Shown in pieces: positions 16,819 through 25,808 of a stretch of 64,000 bases of DNA (position 1 is the first letter of the stretch; every line of letters begins with the position of its first letter). This DNA is from Galbibacter sp. BG1. GTDB taxonomy: Bacteria; Bacteroidota; Bacteroidia; Flavobacteriales; Flavobacteriaceae. The position numbers and the translations under genes were made by a program. Where the stretch lies: positions 1,240,501-1,304,500 of the forward strand of contig NZ_CP058364.1 of assembly GCF_013391805.1 (NCBI RefSeq), read 5' to 3'. The notes under the pieces are model-generated. The model searched no databases and had not been told where the DNA came from. It worked only from the letters and a program-made list of their open reading frames with translations.

Positions 16819-16857
16819 AACCTCCGAAATTGACTTTTCACTTTCGGAGGTTTTTTA
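16819..16857 (+). terminator. Rho-independent terminator after the SDR gene
   Basis: AACCTCCGAAA (16819-16829) pairs with TTTCGGAGGTT (16842-16852), followed by T residues. Confidence 0.93.
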
Positions 16858-17132
16858 ATTATAACTGGTGTTTGCAATTCGGAGTGAATCGGAATTAATA
16901 TTTTGAAACTTCTAAATAAAATATTTGAAGCTACACATTACAGCAAGTGGGTTATTAATCGTTGGATTATTAGTTTTTATAGGTTTTTAAAAATACTGTT
17001 GTCAGGCTGAGCTGTTGTGCTGAAAATTGCTTCAGTATGTCGAAGTCCATTATGGAACTTTGTGTTGCTCCCATTTATAAATATCTATTATCCATCGTCC
17101 AATTATACACTTATTGGGCAGAATACAAATAA
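16858..17132. other. Intergenic gap upstream of the toxin-antitoxin operon
   Basis: No gene seen. It contains one half-copy of a dispersed repeat (17001-17048) and a 17-base segment (17103-17119) that is an imperfect inverted copy of 18003-18018, on the far side of the toxin-antitoxin genes. Confidence 0.5.
17001..17048. repeat. Dispersed GTCAGGCTGAG/GTCGAAG repeat, half copy
   Basis: Starts GTCAGGCTGAGC, then TTGTGCTGAA and CTTCAGTATGTCGAAG. The same core occurs at 28473-28556 and 30492-30582, where a second inverted arm is present. Here only one arm is visible. Confidence 0.65.
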
Positions 17133-17188
17133 GTACGTAAAATAAACGTACAAAGATTTTTTTGGTACGGAAATTGAGCGTACATTTG
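17133..17188 (+). promoter_or_regulatory. Double palindromic operator and promoter of the toxin-antitoxin operon
   Basis: Two inverted repeats with the same half-site: GTACGT-7-ACGTAC at 17133-17151 (perfect) and GTACG-9-CGTAC at 17165-17183. Their centres are about 32 bases apart, close to three helical turns. The second overlaps the -7 box TACATTTG (17181-17188), which predicts a start near 17193 and a leader of about 10 bases. The arrangement fits autorepression by the ribbon-helix-helix antitoxin encoded next. Confidence 0.75.
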
Positions 17189-17202
17189 AAAAAACAAATC
17201 TC

Positions 17203-17490
17203 ATGGCAACTAAAGATTTAAATACCAAGAACGCTAGATTTGACACCCGACTTTCTAAAGAGCAAAAGCTTTTGTTTGAAAGAGCAGCTCGATTAGGAGG
17301 CTACAGAAACCTTACTGACTTCGTTGTAGTTACTGTTCAAGAAAAAGCTAAAGAAATTATTTCAGAAAGAGAACGTGTAATCGCTTCTCAAAAAGACAGC
17401 GAAATATTCTTTGATGCCATTTCTAACCCAAAATCTCCTAATGAAGCATTAACAAAAGCTGCAAACGATTTTAAAGCGCTTTTTAGTTAA
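17203..17490 (+). CDS. DUF1778 antitoxin (ribbon-helix-helix)
   Basis: 95 aa antitoxin of the DUF1778 (TacA-like) family. The N-terminal part (RFDTRLSKEQKLLFERAARLGG, about 12-33, then NLTDFVV) is the ribbon-helix-helix DNA-binding region. The C-terminal half is helical (QEKAKEIISERERVIASQ) and ends FDAISNPKSPNEALTKAANDFKALF, the segment that in relatives wraps the GNAT toxin and blocks acetyl-CoA binding. Its stop codon overlaps the toxin ATG by one base. It probably represses its own promoter through the upstream palindromes. Confidence 0.92.
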   Translation: MATKDLNTKNARFDTRLSKEQKLLFERAARLGGYRNLTDFVVVTVQEKAKEIISERERVIASQKDSEIFFDAISNPKSPNEALTKAANDFKALFS

Positions 17491-17993
17491 TGAGTCAACT
17501 ATCGGAACCTCTAAATTCAGCACATAAAAAATCTGACTTTTCCTGTGGAAAAGAAATGTTAGATAACTATTTACATAAGCAAGCCAATCAAGATATCAAA
17601 AGAAAACTTTCCGCTTGTTTTGTGATCAAAGAAGAGCAAACTGAATTAATAAAAGGCTACTACACCTTATCTAATAACAGTATTACATCAGAGGATATTC
17701 CAGACCAAATAAGAAAAAAATTGCCTAACTCCTATAAAACAATTCCAACCACATTACTCGGAAGACTAGCAATTGATACTAATTTTCAGGGACAAGGATT
17801 GGGGAAATTAATTCTGATTGATGCTTTAAAAAGAAGTTTTGAACTATCAAAAACTATAGGTTCATTTGCTGTAATTGTTGACCCAATTGATATAGATGCA
17901 GAACGTTTTTACGACAAATATGGGTTTTTAAAATTCCCAGATAGTGGAAAAATGTTCCTGCCAATGAAAACAATCGGACAGTTATTCCAATAA
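17490..17993 (+). CDS. GNAT acetyltransferase toxin (TacT/AtaT-like)
   Basis: 167 aa GNAT enzyme. In characterised DUF1778/GNAT modules the toxin acetylates the amino group of charged tRNAs and stops translation; the tRNA target here is unknown. Motifs: acetyl-CoA loop region GRLAIDTNFQGQGLGKLIL with Q-x2-G-x-G type, and AERFYDKYGF with the likely catalytic Tyr. N-terminus FSCGKEMLDNYLHKQANQDIKR is typical of the family. Translationally coupled to the antitoxin. Convergent with dusB, 44 bases away. Confidence 0.93.
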   Translation: MSQLSEPLNSAHKKSDFSCGKEMLDNYLHKQANQDIKRKLSACFVIKEEQTELIKGYYTLSNNSITSEDIPDQIRKKLPNSYKTIPTTLLGRLAIDTNFQGQGLGKLILIDALKRSFELSKTIGSFAVIVDPIDIDAERFYDKYGFLKFPDSGKMFLPMKTIGQLFQ

Positions 17994-18037
17994 AAATATT
18001 GTGCCCGACATTGTATAAAATAATTGCGGTTTTATCC

Positions 18038-19030
18038 CTAAGCAAATTGAAAGTCTGAAAACTTTTCTTCTACCTCATCAAAAGCAGCAAACACATCGGC
18101 AGCATCATCACTGGTAACCATTTTCATTCGATATTCTTTAAAGTGGGGAATTCCTTTGAAATAATTGGTGTAATGTCTTCTTGTTTCGAAAACTCCTAAT
18201 TTTTCACCTTTCCAGTCGATTGCCATTTGCAAATGGCGACGCGCAGCCTTTACCCGCTCTTCGATGGTTGGAGGCGCTAAATGTTCCCCAGTTTTAAAAA
18301 AGTGTTTTACCTCTTTAAAAAACCAAGGATAGCCAATACTTGCCCTGCCAATCATAGCTCCATCGAGCCCAAACTCATCGCGCATTTTCATAGCCATTTC
18401 TGGAGTGTCCACGTCTCCATTCCCAAATACGGGAATATGCATACGTTGGTTGTTTTTAACTTGAGCAATGGGTTCCCAATTGGCACTTCCTTTATACATC
18501 TGCACTCTAGTACGGCCGTGGATGGAAATAGCCTTTATCCCTACATCTTGAAGCCTTTCGGCTACTTCCACTATTTTAATGGTTTCTGCGTCCCAACCCA
18601 AACGGGTTTTTACCGTTACTGGAAGATTGGTTCGCTTCACCATTTCTTCCGTAAGCTTCACCATCAATGGGATATCTTTTAAGATCCCGGCACCCGCGTT
18701 TTTGCTTACCACTTTTTTAACAGGGCAACCAAAATTGATGTCTATAATATCTGGGTTTGATTTTTCAACGATATCTATGGCTTGAAGCATGGAATCCAGT
18801 TCGGCACCAAAAATTTGTATGCCCACGGGACGTTCTTTTTCGTAAATATCCAATTTCTGAACACTTTTGGCTGCATCACGAATAAGTCCTTCCGAAGAAA
18901 TAAACTCGGTATACACCACATCTGCACCTTGTTCTTTACATAGCGCCCGGAACGGAGGATCACTCACATCTTCCATAGGTGCCAATAACAAAGGAAATTC
19001 TCCTACATCTATCGATCCAATTTTTGCCAC
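18038..19030 (-). CDS. dusB: tRNA-dihydrouridine synthase (DusB type)
   Basis: FMN enzyme that reduces uridine to dihydrouridine in the tRNA D loop. 330 aa. TIM-barrel start LLLAPMEDVSDPPFR (14-28), catalytic Cys102 in FGCPVKKVVSKNAGAG, then IHGRTRVQMYKGSANWE, FGNGDV and GAMIGRASIGYPW. The C-terminal helical domain begins about residue 245. It is monocistronic with a clear -7 box upstream; after its stop the DNA runs into the convergent toxin gene. Confidence 0.94.
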   Translation of the reverse strand: MAKIGSIDVGEFPLLLAPMEDVSDPPFRALCKEQGADVVYTEFISSEGLIRDAAKSVQKLDIYEKERPVGIQIFGAELDSMLQAIDIVEKSNPDIIDINFGCPVKKVVSKNAGAGILKDIPLMVKLTEEMVKRTNLPVTVKTRLGWDAETIKIVEVAERLQDVGIKAISIHGRTRVQMYKGSANWEPIAQVKNNQRMHIPVFGNGDVDTPEMAMKMRDEFGLDGAMIGRASIGYPWFFKEVKHFFKTGEHLAPPTIEERVKAARRHLQMAIDWKGEKLGVFETRRHYTNYFKGIPHFKEYRMKMVTSDDAADVFAAFDEVEEKFSDFQFA

Positions 19031-19063
19031 AATTTTATTTGTTTATGCGTTCGTATTCAGGTG

Positions 19064-19071
19064 CAAAGATA
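19064..19071 (-). promoter_or_regulatory. -7 box of dusB
   Basis: Minus-strand TATCTTTG, matching TAnnTTTG, 33 bases before the ATG at 19030. Confidence 0.55.
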
Positions 19072-19139
19072 AGTATTTAAGGTGAGTTCGAAATAATCAA
19101 ACATAGAATATGCTTGATTATAGACGTTTAGAATGGCTT

Positions 19140-19325
19140 TAAAGCTTTTTCATTTTTGTTTTGACACAAAAACGAAACAAAAAAGTCAAGACTGATTTAA
19201 AAAGTATAAAAAAATCTACGGAAACCTCCTCCACAGATAAAAAGAACTCGCTTCGCTCAAACAGCTTTTTATCTTTAGCTCAACACTGCTTCCTTGATTT
19301 TCAATACTTTTTAAATAGGTCGATT
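19140..19325. repeat. Intergenic element with nested inverted repeats
   Basis: The outer arms ATTTAAAAAGTAT (19195-19207) and ATACTTTTTAAAT (19304-19316) are perfect inverted copies. Inner arms AGATAAAAAG (19235-19244) and CTTTTTATCT (19265-19274) flank ACTCGCTTCGCTCAAACAG. Upstream, AAACGAAACAAA recalls the gap at 2460-2668. It lies in the 327-base gap between dusB and the NlpC gene. No ORF is convincing here. A fold-back element or dispersed repeat is likely. Confidence 0.55.
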
Positions 19326-19357
19326 TTCTTCCCAGTGTCGCATCACAAGTTTTGATA

Positions 19358-20563
19358 CTAAAAAATATCTTTTTTATCCAGGTAAATAAGTCCTTCACTA
19401 TTCTCATTTAAAATGCGTTTGGTACGCAAATAGCGGTTTAGGTTATACTCATCGAAATTCTCAGCATTCTTGTCAACACTGCTTATATGAACACGCCCAG
19501 CAGAATGTATAAATTCGTTGTTGCCAATCCACATCCCTACATGAATAACACGTTCTTTGGAGGTTTCAGTAGCTTTTTTTCCGAAGAAAAGAAGGTCTCC
19601 CGGTTGCAACTTGCTAAAATCCTTACTGTCATCTACCAAAATCCCTTCATGGATTTGTTGAGAAGCATCCCGCGGAATAACCATTCCATTCAAGAAATAA
19701 ATAGTTTTGGTAAAACCACTGCAATCCACTCCTTTTGGTGAAGTTCCTCCCCACAAATACGGCAGTCCCATCAAGGTTTTGGAGGTAGCCACTAGACCTT
19801 CTTTTGTATGCGGCAACGCTTCCATCCATTCTTGGTAAGGAGTCGCTTCTTCTTGACTAACAAAAGCAGTTCTTCCGTCGGGATAAGTGACTTTGTAAAA
19901 ACCATTTTCCTCATCTTCCAGACGCAAAATATTACCCGCTACGATATCTGAAATTACTTGTGAATCTTGATTCGCCTCCGCATAAGAGCTTCCAGAAGTT
20001 TTGGTATAAATTATTTTTTCTGAAGCTTTCCAAGCAGCAAAGGTTTCTTTATCCATAGGCTCCACTCCTCCATAATCGACCCAGGCAATGTATTTATCGG
20101 GGGTTTGAATTAAATACCAACTCCCCTCTTTTTTATAATTATTTACGGGCATGCCAAGCGTTCCTTGCGTTACCAATTCTGCCGAATGTTTTGGGGCTCC
20201 CCTTAAATTGGCGGCAGAAATTTTAATGATCCCTTTTGTCTTTCCTTCTAAATCTGCTGAAGGCAAAAGCTCAATACTATCGATAAAATTTATGTTTTCT
20301 GCCTTTAGTTTTTCTTCCAAACTTTCTACCGCATCCGGTAAATTAGAATTTCCTTTTAGCACATATCCTTCATTTGTTGATACCGCTTCCACATCGAAAA
20401 GGGCCACACGCTTATCTGGGGCATATTCTTCTTTAACAGCAGATAATATGGGATCTATTTTATTGTCTTTAGTTTTTTCTTCGGAAGTATTTTTGCAAGA
20501 AGCAATGGCCAGTACCATAGCCAAGCTCCAAAAAGTCTGTTTTAGAGTAAACTTCATATTCAC
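19358..20563 (-). CDS. NlpC/P60 (C40) peptidase lipoprotein with SH3 domains
   Basis: Cell-wall gamma-D-glutamyl-diamino acid endopeptidase, predicted lipid-anchored. 401 aa (an alternative ATG lies two codons in). Signal peptide ends AIASC with lipidated Cys23. Bacterial SH3 domain at about 108-165 (ANLRGAPKHSAELVTQGT) and a second at about 180-240 (QVISDIVAGNILRLEDEENG). NlpC domain at about 255-385 with C281 (VDCSGF), H341 (HVGMWIG) and H353 as triad candidates. Single gene on the minus strand, divergent from lepA. Confidence 0.92.
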   Translation of the reverse strand: MNMKFTLKQTFWSLAMVLAIASCKNTSEEKTKDNKIDPILSAVKEEYAPDKRVALFDVEAVSTNEGYVLKGNSNLPDAVESLEEKLKAENINFIDSIELLPSADLEGKTKGIIKISAANLRGAPKHSAELVTQGTLGMPVNNYKKEGSWYLIQTPDKYIAWVDYGGVEPMDKETFAAWKASEKIIYTKTSGSSYAEANQDSQVISDIVAGNILRLEDEENGFYKVTYPDGRTAFVSQEEATPYQEWMEALPHTKEGLVATSKTLMGLPYLWGGTSPKGVDCSGFTKTIYFLNGMVIPRDASQQIHEGILVDDSKDFSKLQPGDLLFFGKKATETSKERVIHVGMWIGNNEFIHSAGRVHISSVDKNAENFDEYNLNRYLRTKRILNENSEGLIYLDKKDIF

Positions 20564-20702
20564 ATTTTTAATTTATCTCAAGTGAAACACAAAGTAACTA
20601 AGTTTTTTCATAAAAATTCCCCTACGCAATAAGTTTTAGCGGTTGACAGGCCATATCTTTCTAATATTCTGCAATATCTTATTTAGGCGTGTTAAAATAG
20701 TT

Positions 20703-20710
20703 TATATTTG
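20703..20710 (+). promoter_or_regulatory. -7 box of lepA
   Basis: TATATTTG matches TAnnTTTG, 30 bases before the ATG at 20741. Confidence 0.6.
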
Positions 20711-20740
20711 CTGATTGAAAATTTGCATTGATAAACGGCT

Positions 20741-22537
20741 ATGAAGCACATTAGAAATTTTTGTATAATCGCTCATATTGACCACGGAAAAAGTACGTTG
20801 GCAGATAGATTATTGGATTTTACCGGATCGGTTACAGAGCGAGAAAAAAAAGAACAATTACTGGATAGTATGGATCTAGAGCGTGAGCGTGGTATTACCA
20901 TTAAAAGTCACGCAATCCAGATGGATTATACTTACAAAGGCGAACAATATATTTTAAACCTTATTGATACTCCCGGGCACGTAGATTTCTCTTACGAAGT
21001 TTCCCGTTCCATTGCTGCTTGTGAAGGAGCTTTACTTGTAGTGGATGCCGCACAAAGCATTCAGGCACAAACCATTTCTAATTTGTATTTGGCTTTGGAA
21101 AACGATCTGGAAATCATTCCCGTGCTTAACAAAATAGATTTGCCAAGTGCCAATCCAGAAGAGGTAACCGACGATATCGTAGATTTACTTGGTTGCGAAC
21201 CAGAAGATATTATCCCTGCGAGTGCTAAGACCGGATTGGGAATTGAAGAAATTTTATCTGCTATTATTGAAAGAGTTCCTGCTCCAAAAGGGAATCCAGA
21301 CGAGTCTTTGCAAGCGTTGATTTTTGATTCGGTTTACAATCCGTTTCGAGGAGTTGAGACTTATTTTAGGGTTATTAATGGTGAGATTAGCAAAGGACAA
21401 AAGATTAAATTTTTAGCGACCGGAAAAACGTATGATGCTGATGAAGTTGGAACGCTAAAGTTGATCCAACATCCTAAAAAAGTGGTAAGGACTGGTGATG
21501 TAGGTTATTTAATAACTGGTATTAAAGACGCCCGTGAGGTAAAAGTTGGAGATACTATTACAGATGCTGCCAACCCGACTAAAAATATGATTGAAGGGTT
21601 CGAAAACGTAAAACCGATGGTATTTGCTGGGATTTATCCAGTAGATACTGAAGATTATGAGGAATTACGAGGAGCCATGGAAAAATTACAATTAAACGAT
21701 GCCTCCTTGGTTTTTGCCCCAGAAAGTTCTGCGGCGCTTGGTTTTGGTTTCCGTTGTGGATTCCTTGGGATGTTGCACTTGGAGATTATTCAAGAGCGTT
21801 TGGAGCGTGAGTTTGATATGACGGTAATTACTACCGTGCCCAACGTAAGTTACCACGCTTACACTAAGAAAAACCCGGATGAGCAAATAATCGTTAACAA
21901 CCCATCGGATCTACCAGACCCATCTAGTATGGACCGTGTGGAAGAACCTTTTATAAAAGCTTCTATTATTACCAAGGCCGACTTCGTAGGTCCCGTTATG
22001 TCTCTGTGTATTGAAAAAAGAGGGGTTATTACCAATCAAACCTATCTAACGCCAGAGCGTGTGGAACTTTCTTTTGACATGCCTCTTGCAGAAATTGTAT
22101 TTGATTTCTACGATCGTCTTAAAACTGTATCCAAAGGATATGCATCTTTTGACTATTCGCCGATTGGTATGCGCGCTTCAAAATTGGTAAAAGTGGATGT
22201 ACTTATAAACGGAAACTCCGTAGACGCCCTTTCAGCATTAATCCATGCCGACAATGCTTATAACATTGGTAAAAAAATGGTGGAAAAACTACGGGAACTT
22301 ATTCCTAGACAGCAATTCGATATTCCTATACAGGCTGCTATTGGTGCCAAGATTATTTCACGTGAAACTGTTAAAGCGCTCCGTAAGGATGTAACTGCCA
22401 AATGTTATGGTGGAGATATATCCCGTAAACGTAAGTTGCTTGAAAAACAGAAAAAAGGTAAAAAACGTATGCGCCAAGTAGGAAATGTAGAGATTCCTCA
22501 GCAGGCATTTATGGCTGTTCTAAAGTTGAATGACTAA
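20741..22537 (+). CDS. lepA: Elongation factor 4 (LepA)
   Basis: Ribosome-bound translational GTPase that acts in initiation/back-translocation and helps under ionic stress. 598 aa, normal length. G1 AHIDHGKST (11-19), G2 RGITIKS, G3 DTPGHVDF, G4 NKIDLP, G5 SAKTG, then EF-G-like domains II, III and V and the LepA-specific C-terminal domain ([20 protein letters not shown], about 558-577). Own promoter and terminator. Confidence 0.98.
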   Translation: MKHIRNFCIIAHIDHGKSTLADRLLDFTGSVTEREKKEQLLDSMDLERERGITIKSHAIQMDYTYKGEQYILNLIDTPGHVDFSYEVSRSIAACEGALLVVDAAQSIQAQTISNLYLALENDLEIIPVLNKIDLPSANPEEVTDDIVDLLGCEPEDIIPASAKTGLGIEEILSAIIERVPAPKGNPDESLQALIFDSVYNPFRGVETYFRVINGEISKGQKIKFLATGKTYDADEVGTLKLIQHPKKVVRTGDVGYLITGIKDAREVKVGDTITDAANPTKNMIEGFENVKPMVFAGIYPVDTEDYEELRGAMEKLQLNDASLVFAPESSAALGFGFRCGFLGMLHLEIIQERLEREFDMTVITTVPNVSYHAYTKKNPDEQIIVNNPSDLPDPSSMDRVEEPFIKASIITKADFVGPVMSLCIEKRGVITNQTYLTPERVELSFDMPLAEIVFDFYDRLKTVSKGYASFDYSPIGMRASKLVKVDVLINGNSVDALSALIHADNAYNIGKKMVEKLRELIPRQQFDIPIQAAIGAKIISRETVKALRKDVTAKCYGGDISRKRKLLEKQKKGKKRMRQVGNVEIPQQAFMAVLKLND

Positions 22538-22562
22538 TAAATAACATTCTAAATATTCTAAC

Positions 22563-22600
22563 AAAGCCCCTCTTGAGTTTTCAAACGGGGCTTTACTTTT
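22563..22600 (+). terminator. lepA terminator
   Basis: AAAGCCCC/GGGGCTTT stem with a 16-base loop, followed by ACTTTTTTA. It lies 13 bases before the 3' end of the convergent lipoprotein gene. Confidence 0.85.
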
Positions 22601-22613
22601 TTATTGGGTTACA

Positions 22614-22880
22614 CTATAAGCTGGGAATTCCGCCGCCACAGAAGGAGCTAAAAGCTTCTTCAAAATCTTCCCCATCTTCCAACTCAAAGTCTTCCGAACC
22701 ACCAGGATACGTAAGCGTATAGGTTCCATCCCCGTTATCACAAAGCTGGGATTTTTCTCCAGACACCACAAGGGCATCGCATTCTTTGCAGTCTCTAGAA
22801 TCTCCGCCGTCATCGTCTCCAGAACAAGAAAATAGGCCAAGCAGTGCTATAGCCAATAAGGTGTAAATACATTTTTTCAT
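22614..22880 (-). CDS. Small CxxC lipoprotein, paralogue of the next gene
   Basis: 88 aa, unrecognised function. Signal peptide with lipobox LFSC (Cys19), an Asp/Gly-rich linker, then CKEC followed by LCDNGDGTYTL, and a final SFCGGG. The paralogue at 23019-23303 has the same order (CRVC, then ICDEGNGTISV). The cysteines could hold a disulfide or bind metal; this is inference. Both genes are on the minus strand, 138 bases apart, suggesting a local duplication. Confidence 0.7.
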   Translation of the reverse strand: MKKCIYTLLAIALLGLFSCSGDDDGGDSRDCKECDALVVSGEKSQLCDNGDGTYTLTYPGGSEDFELEDGEDFEEAFSSFCGGGIPSL

Positions 22881-23018
22881 GGTAGATTGTTTTTAAGTTA
22901 TTTAATCAACAATAACCTAAAAATTAATGCACAACACCAATTTTTGTTGTGAATATTCTAAATATAAAGGTGAAATGTAGAAATAAGTCTTTTTTTAATG
23001 GATTCTCCCAAATTGAAG

Positions 23019-23303
23019 TTAGTCAAGGGCGATACCCATATCTATTCGATCAAACTCTACCTCTATTTCCCCATTGCCGACATCATCTGAGATAAGTTCG
23101 AAATCCAGGCCGTTGGCTTCAATAATTCTAATTTGGTCACCAGAGGCCACAGAAATAGTGCCGTTGCCCTCATCACAGATTCTAAGTTCCAAGTTACGCA
23201 CTTCGCAAACCCTGCAGACATCTCCATTGTCATCATCATTAGAACATCCATTCAAAGTAATTACAAAGAGCACAAGCAAGAAATAAAAGAAAAGCTTTTT
23301 CAT
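23019..23303 (-). CDS. Small CxxC lipoprotein, paralogue of the preceding entry
   Basis: 94 aa, unrecognised function. Signal peptide with lipobox LNGC (Cys20), acidic linker SNDDDNGDV, then CRVCEVRNLELRICDEGNGT. The C-terminus differs from its paralogue: it lacks the last cysteine and ends in an acidic stretch. Predicted to sit in the outer or inner membrane leaflet facing the periplasm or the surface. Asp-rich segments after the lipidated Cys can act as surface-export signals in Bacteroidota, so surface exposure is possible. Confidence 0.7.
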   Translation of the reverse strand: MKKLFFYFLLVLFVITLNGCSNDDDNGDVCRVCEVRNLELRICDEGNGTISVASGDQIRIIEANGLDFELISDDVGNGEIEVEFDRIDMGIALD

Positions 23304-23367
23304 AATGGCAGATTTAGCAATTACAATAAAAGTAATGAATTTAAACCTTACTAACTTTAACTATTTA

Positions 23368-23919
23368 TTAAGCTTTCTGAATCTCGTAATTTCCTTTGGC
23401 GTCTATAATTAAATGGTAATCCAAGAATTTTTCTGCGGAAGGATTGTAAAAAGTAACTGAGAAAGCCAGGGCATTTCCGAAGGAAGACTCTTCGTCAATG
23501 CTAAATGATTGCATAAAAGAAGCATTCCAAAAGTCATCATCATTATTTCGAAACATGGCTTTATCTATTCTCTTTTCCAAAATCAATTCATCTTGAAAAG
23601 AAATACGCACTTCTGATTGAAACTCGCGGTATTCTGTTTTGTTGTAGTGCCCAACGCGGTCGTTTTCTATTTTGTAAACACTATCTGTAGTGGTAACAAA
23701 CTTTGTAAAGACCTTAAAGCCGTTTGAAAGGGTCGAATCGATTTCCACTTTAGCATAGCCTTCGGGAATTGTTTTGCTACTGTAGTCGTAAGTAGCTAAA
23801 GCAGGTTGCTTTTCAAAAAATTGATTCCCTTTGTTGCGAAGTCTTGTTTGGTCGCAACTGGAAACAGCCAAAACTAACACAAAGAACATTATTAATTTTA
23901 CAAAAGGATTCTTAAGCAT
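23368..23919 (-). CDS. Lipoprotein of unknown function, in operon with the antiporter
   Basis: 183 aa. Signal peptide with lipobox VSSC (Cys22), followed by DQTRLRNKGNQFFEKQ. The rest is beta-rich (GYAKVEIDSTLSNGFKVFTKFVTTTD, then DLILEKRIDKAMF-like strands). No characterised family recognised. It begins 2 bases after the antiporter stop codon, so the two are co-transcribed and probably translationally coupled. The link may reflect ion or pH stress at the envelope. Confidence 0.75.
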   Translation of the reverse strand: MLKNPFVKLIMFFVLVLAVSSCDQTRLRNKGNQFFEKQPALATYDYSSKTIPEGYAKVEIDSTLSNGFKVFTKFVTTTDSVYKIENDRVGHYNKTEYREFQSEVRISFQDELILEKRIDKAMFRNNDDDFWNASFMQSFSIDEESSFGNALAFSVTFYNPSAEKFLDYHLIIDAKGNYEIQKA

Positions 23920-23921
23920 GG

Positions 23922-25808
23922 TTATTCGGTTTTTACCTCTTCTTCTTTCTCTTCTTCGTCTTCCTTGTTGTTCTTAACTCCCATGACGTCCATCGGTTTC
24001 CCTAAATACACCAATTGATTGCCTTCTTCTACCTTCATCTCTTTTATGTAGGATGCTATAATGTGCAATTCGCCTTCGTTATCTTTAATGAAAATTGGAA
24101 TGGCATCCTTTTCATTATTCAGCATTTCTATGTTTTTAAGAAACTGCTCTTTGGAAGAAATTTTAACTTCATTGATCTTTGGATAATCCCTAGCGACCTC
24201 ACTTAAATTTATGTAATCGTCTTTTTTAGAAAATAAAAGGTCTACACGTTCCACTTGGTGGCTTTTCATTTCCTCGGGGGTAATAAGCCTAAATGCACCG
24301 TTTTCCCCCAATTGGTTTTTAAAGCGCTCGATAGCGTGTTTGTTTACTTCTTCACTTGCCGTTAAGGCCATTAAATACCCAATGTCGTTTAATTCTATAT
24401 TATTGGTAAGATCATCCGAAAAAATATTGGCTTCTTCCGCATCCAAATCCATTCCCTTGGCACGTTCCACATTTTCCTTATTGCTATCTATTAAGGCTAC
24501 ATGTCTGCCGCTCTTTTGTAAATATTTAGCGATTATACGGGACACTTCCGAAGCCCCTACTATTAAAATTCCTGTGGATTCCTTTAAGAAAACCCCAGAA
24601 AGTTTCGCAAACATCCTAGCGGTGGTTGCATTTAACAGTACAGTCCCTAAAACAATCATAAACACCAATGGCGTAATGTATTCCGCTCCCGGTTCACCTT
24701 CGAGCACCAATCGGTTACCAAAAAGGGATGCAATACCGGCAGCTACTATACCACGGGGGCCTACCCAGCTTATAAATGCTTTTTCATTGAATTTGAGTCC
24801 GGAGTGAATAGTACTTAGCAAAACGCCGAGCGGCCTTATTAAAAAGACTACACAACCAAAAAGAATAAGTGTATTCCAGTTATAAATAAGATATAGATCC
24901 TGCATATTAATATTTGCAGAAAGGAGTATAAAAAGTATGGATATTAAAAGTACACTCAGTGATTCTTTAAAATACAGCAACTCCTTGATATTTGGCAAGT
25001 CTATATTTCCTAAAACCATTCCCATAACCACCACAGAAAGCAGCCCAGATTCGTGAGCAAACTGTTCTGAAAGTACGTAAACCCCCAAAACGAAAGACAA
25101 CGATACCACATTCATTAAAAAATGAGGAATCGCATTCTTCTTGATGGCAAAATAAAGGGCATAGGCAAAAGAAAAACCTATGGAGAAGCCCACCACTACG
25201 GTTTTACCAAATTCTATTAAAGCCTGTTGGGTATATTCTGTTCCTTTCCCTACGGAAATAAATTCGAAAACCAATACGGCTGCAACTGCACCAATAGGGT
25301 CGATAAGAATCCCTTCCCATTTCAATACGGCAGAAACATCTTTTTTCAATGGAATATTTCTAAGGATTGGTGTTATTACCGTTGGTCCGGTAACAATAAT
25401 TAAAGCCGCAAATAAAAAGGAAATGGGCCAACTTAAATCGAATAAAAAGTGCGAAGCCAATCCTGCGCCTAAAAAAGTAATAATGGTACCAATGGTAATC
25501 AACTTAAAAATTACAGGTCCCACATTTAAAACTTCATTACGTTTTAAGGTCAAACCTCCTTCAAAAAGAATTACACTAATGGCTAAGGAAACAAAATGGA
25601 ACAAGCCTTCCCCAGGGAAAAGCCCTTTATCGAGTTGTGGGTTCCAAACAGGCTCAATTAGTTTTGTGCCGTCTTCTGTAAATAAGGTAGAGATAGGGCC
25701 CACAAAAATCCCTATTAGAATAAGAGGTAAAATAGCAGGTATTTTAAACCGCCATGCCACCCATTGTGCTATAATCCCTAAAATTACAATTCCAGCAAGC
25801 TCTAACAT
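23922..25808 (-). CDS. Cation:proton antiporter (CPA1/NhaP-like) with C-terminal RCK domain
   Basis: Inner-membrane Na+ or K+/H+ exchanger. 628 aa: about 12-13 membrane segments in residues 1-400 (with the SGLLSVVVMGMVLGN and WVGPRGIVAAGIASL segments), then a TrkA-N-like RCK domain (about 412-500) starting GILIVGASEVSRIIAKYLQ, with a Rossmann G-x-S/G pattern and an acidic D binding the nucleotide ribose. A poorly conserved TrkA-C-like part follows, then a Glu/Lys-rich tail. The RCK domain suggests gating by NAD(H) or a nucleotide. Followed 2 bases later by a lipoprotein gene. Confidence 0.92.
   Translation of the reverse strand: MLELAGIVILGIIAQWVAWRFKIPAILPLILIGIFVGPISTLFTEDGTKLIEPVWNPQLDKGLFPGEGLFHFVSLAISVILFEGGLTLKRNEVLNVGPVIFKLITIGTIITFLGAGLASHFLFDLSWPISFLFAALIIVTGPTVITPILRNIPLKKDVSAVLKWEGILIDPIGAVAAVLVFEFISVGKGTEYTQQALIEFGKTVVVGFSIGFSFAYALYFAIKKNAIPHFLMNVVSLSFVLGVYVLSEQFAHESGLLSVVVMGMVLGNIDLPNIKELLYFKESLSVLLISILFILLSANINMQDLYLIYNWNTLILFGCVVFLIRPLGVLLSTIHSGLKFNEKAFISWVGPRGIVAAGIASLFGNRLVLEGEPGAEYITPLVFMIVLGTVLLNATTARMFAKLSGVFLKESTGILIVGASEVSRIIAKYLQKSGRHVALIDSNKENVERAKGMDLDAEEANIFSDDLTNNIELNDIGYLMALTASEEVNKHAIERFKNQLGENGAFRLITPEEMKSHQVERVDLLFSKKDDYINLSEVARDYPKINEVKISSKEQFLKNIEMLNNEKDAIPIFIKDNEGELHIIASYIKEMKVEEGNQLVYLGKPMDVMGVKNNKEDEEEKEEEVKTE

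Noticed and set aside
22601-22840. Minus-strand frame of 79 codons overlapping the small lipoprotein
   Set aside because: Different frame from the lipoprotein with signal peptide and conserved CxxC; no features of its own.
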